15,766 nucleotides of DNA. It comes from Treponema sp. UBA4328. Lineage in GTDB: Bacteria; Spirochaetota; Spirochaetia; Treponematales; Treponemataceae. Below, in pieces: positions 14,702-15,766 of this stretch. Numbering within the stretch: the first letter of the stretch is position 1; the number at the start of each line of letters is the position of its first letter. Below the pieces are notes generated by a model, which saw only the letters and a program-made list of their open reading frames with translations, was not told the DNA's origin and searched no databases. The DNA lies in the NCBI GenBank assembly GCA_002394465.1, contig DGTU01000151.1, forward strand, positions 1 through 15,766. Direction: 5' to 3'. The position numbers and the translations under genes were made by a program.

Positions 14702-14811
14702 AAAACAATCTGTTTTGCGTTGAAAAACAATCTGTTTTGCGTCAGAAAACATTTTGTTTTGCGTCGCAAAACACTTTGTTCCGCGTCACAAAACGTGTGG
14801 CGTTGCGTCGC
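14702..14811. repeat. Five tandem 22-bp hairpin-forming repeats
   Basis: Five units of exactly 22 bp start at 14702, 14724, 14746, 14768 and 14790, each beginning AAAAC. The consensus is AAAACA-nTn-TGTTTT-GCGTC-nn, so each early unit is a 6-bp hairpin. Across units 3-4 a larger dyad forms: TGTTTTGCG, a central T (14764), CGCAAAACA. Units 4 and 5 are more diverged. There are no unique spacers, so this is not CRISPR. The array sits 30 nt after the ABC ATPase stop and may stabilise or terminate that transcript, or be a protein-binding array with sites on one face of the helix. Confidence 0.8.
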
Positions 14812-14842
14812 AAAAATATACACCTGGATAAAGCGCAAAATT

Positions 14843-14863
14843 GTTTCTTTTGGTAGCATCCGC
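14843..14863 (+). repeat. Left copy of a direct repeat flanking the toxin-antitoxin locus
   Basis: GTTTCTTTT-GGTA-GCATCCGC here matches GTTTCTTTTT-GGGC-GCATCCGC at 15301-15322 apart from one inserted base and two substitutions. The two copies lie about 458 bp apart, just outside the toxin promoter and at the toxin terminator. Confidence 0.5.
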
Positions 14864-14888
14864 ACCCTGGCTTGTACCACGCTATCAA

Positions 14889-14917
14889 TTGTTTAATTAC
14901 CTTATCTGTTGTATAGT
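14889..14917 (+). promoter_or_regulatory. Toxin gene promoter
   Basis: TTGTTT (14889-14894), a 17-bp spacer and TATAGT (14912-14917). Transcription is predicted to begin near 14924, giving a leader of about 76 nt before the toxin ATG. Confidence 0.6.
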
Positions 14918-14922
14918 ATACA

Positions 14923-14999
14923 TGCACCCGTGACTGGGGCGGTTGCTTCCGAACACTCGACTGGCCGCAAGGCCGGATTATCAGTTAACGGAGGCTGCT
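14923..14999 (+). promoter_or_regulatory. Structured 5' leader of the toxin mRNA
   Basis: The leader begins TGCACCCG...GCGGTTGCTTC (14923-14949). GCA/TGC plus CCG/CGG can close a 5' stem-loop around TGACTGGGG. A second hairpin, CTGGCC-GCAA-GGCCGG (14961-14976), has a GNRA loop. GGAGG (14990-14994) stands 5 nt before the ATG. TGCACCCG and GCGG/TTGCTTC are also exactly complementary to CGGGTGCA (15188-15195) and GAAGCAA/CCGC (15168-15179) in the 3' region of the same transcript, so 5'-3' closure is possible. Confidence 0.5.
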
Positions 15000-15101
15000 A
15001 TGAGTTTGTATGAAGCAGTGATGGTAGTAATTGCCATTATCAGACTTTTCATCGACGTTATTACGCGCCTTCTCCGTAGACGGAAAAAAGATAACGAGTA
15101 A
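15000..15101 (+). CDS. Holin-like type I toxin peptide (33 aa)
   Basis: A 33-residue peptide starting MSLYEAVMVVIAII, with one membrane-spanning stretch (about residues 7-24, broken by Arg15 and Asp19) and a strongly basic tail, RLLRRRKKDNE. Short N-terminal (M)S-x-YE(A/V)(L/V)M followed by a hydrophobic helix and Lys/Arg tail is the pattern of putative holin-like toxins (TxpA/Hol_Tox group) of type I toxin-antitoxin systems, which depolarise or damage the membrane. Support here: a perfect GGAGG 5 nt before the ATG, its own promoter (14889-14917), and a convergent antisense RNA gene starting about 100 nt beyond its stop. It is too short for routine gene callers. Family assignment is from memory of the motif, not a search. 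Alternatives are a small membrane protein without toxic role. Confidence 0.72.
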   Translation: MSLYEAVMVVIAIIRLFIDVITRLLRRRKKDNE

Positions 15102-15140
15102 TAAAAAAATAGCCCGTCCAGTCTAGCACACTGAGCGGGC
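15102..15140 (-). terminator. Terminator of the antisense antitoxin RNA
   Basis: GCCCG (15112-15116) pairs with CGGGC (15136-15140) and CAGT (15119-15122) with ACTG (15130-15133). On the minus strand the stem is followed by TATTTTTTTAT (15111-15101), a good intrinsic terminator. On the plus strand the same stem lacks a T run, so the toxin mRNA reads through. Confidence 0.65.
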
Positions 15141-15205
15141 GAGTCCGCAAGGACTTAAAAACTTAGTGAAGCAATCCGCTTTAGGAGCGGGTGCACTCTT
15201 CCTGT
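15102..15205 (-). ncRNA. Convergent antisense RNA antitoxin (about 100 nt)
   Basis: A minus-strand transcription unit with its own promoter (15238-15211) and intrinsic terminator, ending exactly at the toxin stop codon. It is fully complementary to the toxin mRNA 3' region. Its 5' portion contains TGCACCCG, then a CCGCT-CCTAA-AGCGG hairpin, then TTGCTTC, the same order as in the toxin mRNA leader. A central hairpin, AGTCC-TTGC-GGACT (15143-15156), has a loop complementary to the CCGCAAGG loop at 14965-14972 of the toxin leader. 3'-overlapping antitoxins of this kind are known for txpA/RatA and bsrG/SR4. That it silences the toxin is inference. Confidence 0.62.
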
Positions 15206-15210
15206 CTATT

Positions 15211-15238
15211 ACTATATCACATCTTATAGGAAAATCAA
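15211..15238 (-). promoter_or_regulatory. Antitoxin RNA promoter
   Basis: On the minus strand TTGATT (15238-15233), 16-bp spacer, TATAGT (15216-15211); predicted start near 15204-15205. The -10 is identical to that of the toxin promoter. Confidence 0.6.
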
Positions 15239-15253
15239 GACTTACATATACAT

Positions 15254-15310
15254 AAAAGAAACAGCCCGCCCCCTGCCGGTTATCTGACAGGAAGCGGGCT
15301 GTTTCTTTTT
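15254..15310. terminator. Strong bidirectional terminator closing the toxin transcript
   Basis: A 16-bp perfect stem: AAAAGAAACAGCCCGC (15254-15269) with its complement at 15294-15309, topped by an inner CCTG/CAGG stem. It ends TTTCTTTTT on the plus strand and has the matching T run on the minus strand. This is the strongest intrinsic terminator in the window, and on the plus strand it would end the toxin mRNA after about 385 nt. Confidence 0.85.
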
Positions 15311-15322
15311 GGGCGCATCCGC
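15301..15322 (+). repeat. Right copy of a direct repeat flanking the toxin-antitoxin locus
   Basis: Partner of 14843-14863. It begins in the descending arm of the terminator and ends inside the next hairpin (15319-15340), so part of the similarity could reflect a shared terminator-associated repeat rather than a mobile boundary. Confidence 0.45.
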
Positions 15323-15340
15323 CTGCCTGTCGGCAGGTGG
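15319..15340. repeat. GC-rich hairpin repeat
   Basis: CCGCCTGCC-TGTC-GGCAGGTGG: 9-bp arms with one G-T wobble and a 4-nt loop. With the following GCCGGGCTTTCCGCC it makes a GC-rich patch in AT-rich surroundings, comparable in style to the patch at 1155-1249. It looks like a short interspersed palindrome; no T run follows. Confidence 0.5.
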
Positions 15341-15383
15341 CCGGGCTTTCCGCCATATCCTGTAATATTTCTAATACTCGATT

Positions 15384-15490
15384 GAGTTCAGATGGATTCA
15401 GATAAGTAAATTTTATGACTTTTTGCCTAGATATTTTTAATTTAGCACAAAAATCGAAAAAGTTCTATTCATTTTGATTCATCTGAACTC
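15384..15490. repeat. Inverted repeat with 10-bp-spaced TTCAGAT units
   Basis: GAGTTCAGATG (15384-15394) is repeated inverted as CATCTGAACTC (15480-15490), 11 bp perfect, around 85 AT-rich bases. The left arm holds TTCAGAT twice at 10-bp spacing (GTTCAGATGGATTCAGATAA), and the right arm has a decayed second unit. No open frame of note lies inside. The period and CAGAT core recall the ACGCAGAT repeats of the GxxExxY element. Confidence 0.6.
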
Positions 15491-15719
15491 ACTCAATTCC
15501 AGATTTTACTTAAGGTCTTTACTTAAAATAGAGTACTATATTGGAATAATTTTTCTTTCAAGTATTATCTAATTTAAACTTCAATAAATTCGTAAGCAGT
15601 AAGTTTTTGGCCTGCGGGATAAAGCATTTTAGATCAATTTTGCAATCTTTTTTCAATTTTTTACACAAACTTAACAATTCTTTAATTGCAATTTTACTCA
15701 AATCATTTATAACTAAGAT
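15491..15719. other. AT-rich intergenic region before the response regulator
   Basis: No gene is seen. It contains two TTTACTTAA direct repeats near 15505-15530. A series of TTACAC / TTAACA / TTTAAT hexamers starts at 15661, 15671 and 15681 (exact 10-bp period). Directly after these, TTGCAA (15686-15691), a 16-bp spacer and TATAAC (15708-15713) could form a promoter. The hexamers resemble PhoB/PhoP-type direct-repeat boxes placed just upstream of a core promoter; this is inference. Confidence 0.4.
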
Positions 15720-15766
15720 ATGGTTTATATTCTTGAAGACAATGACAACATCCGTAAGCTCATCAA
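15720..15766 (+). CDS. Response regulator, N-terminal fragment (runs off window)
   Basis: ATG at 15720 opens a frame of 15 codons to the window edge: MVYILEDNDNIRKLI. The hydrophobic strand followed by E-D-x-(D/E) and NIRKLI is the start of a CheY-like receiver domain (the acidic pocket residues that hold Mg2+ beside the phosphorylated Asp). Such openings are typical of OmpR/PhoB-family regulators, but the output domain is not in the window. There is no Shine-Dalgarno; the -10-like TATAAC lies only 6 nt before the ATG, so the mRNA may be leaderless. Confidence 0.75.
   Translation, partial: MVYILEDNDNIRKLI

Noticed and set aside
14702..14811. Possible CRISPR array
   Set aside because: Units are directly adjacent with no unique spacers, and there are no cas genes in the window.
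14656..14880. Minus-strand frame of 74 codons (repeating DAKQ/TQNR-like peptide)
   Set aside because: It is produced by the 22-bp tandem repeats read as codons; the array explains it.
14923..14976. attC-type integron site near the toxin
   Set aside because: The hairpins lack the conserved RYYYAAC/GTTRRRY ends, and no integrase is present.
15123..15356. Minus-strand frame of 77 codons
   Set aside because: It spans the strong terminator, a palindromic repeat and the antisense RNA; composition is that of repeats, with no ribosome binding site.

Overview
The window most likely comes from a Treponema-like spirochaete of moderate GC content. The evidence is two large lipoproteins whose mature N-termini begin Cys-(Asp/Glu)-Asn-Phe-Leu-(Glu/Asp)-Gly, adjacent parE and parC genes of the type that combines a TEGQSASG TOPRIM motif with a compact ParC, and AT-rich intergenic DNA carrying GC-rich palindromic repeats. 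This is inference from family resemblance; no 16S or other marker is present.

Layout. Positions 1-1068 hold the 5' part of a lipoprotein gene (minus strand, running off the left edge). A GC-rich repeat, a minus-strand terminator and a broken reading frame fill 1069-1516. A long minus-strand block follows. Read in transcription order it is: an HD-domain phosphohydrolase (12300-11161), a nested palindromic element, parE (10864-8723), a GxxExxY cassette with inverted-repeat ends filling the parE-parC junction, parC (8125-6185), yigZ (6181-5591), purE (5546-5049), a chagasin-like protease-inhibitor lipoprotein (5006-4596) and a 1025-residue lipoprotein (4594-1517). The last few are packed tightly, and two junctions show stop/start coupling. 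On the plus strand from 12368 is a three-gene polar amino-acid ABC importer (binding lipoprotein, permease, ATPase). Its sigma70-type promoter is overlapped by two ARG-box-like palindromes about 21 bp apart.

The right end (14673-15766) is mostly non-coding but rich in structure. Five exact-length 22-bp hairpin-forming tandem repeats follow the ABC operon. Next comes what I read as a type I toxin-antitoxin locus: a 33-residue holin-like membrane peptide (15000-15101) with a strong promoter and ribosome binding site, a convergent antisense RNA (about 15205-15102) with its own promoter and terminator, and a strong terminator for the toxin transcript at 15254-15310. Then come a hairpin repeat, an inverted repeat built of 10-bp-spaced TTCAGAT units, and the first 15 codons of a response regulator at 15720.

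The most interesting systems are: (1) the type I toxin-antitoxin module, in which both RNAs begin with the same stem-loop motif, so the toxin mRNA 5' end can pair with its own 3' end; (2) the 572-bp GxxExxY element sitting exactly between the parE stop codon and the parC Shine-Dalgarno; and (3) the 157-bp multi-hairpin element upstream of parE. All calls are from reading the sequence only; no database search was run.
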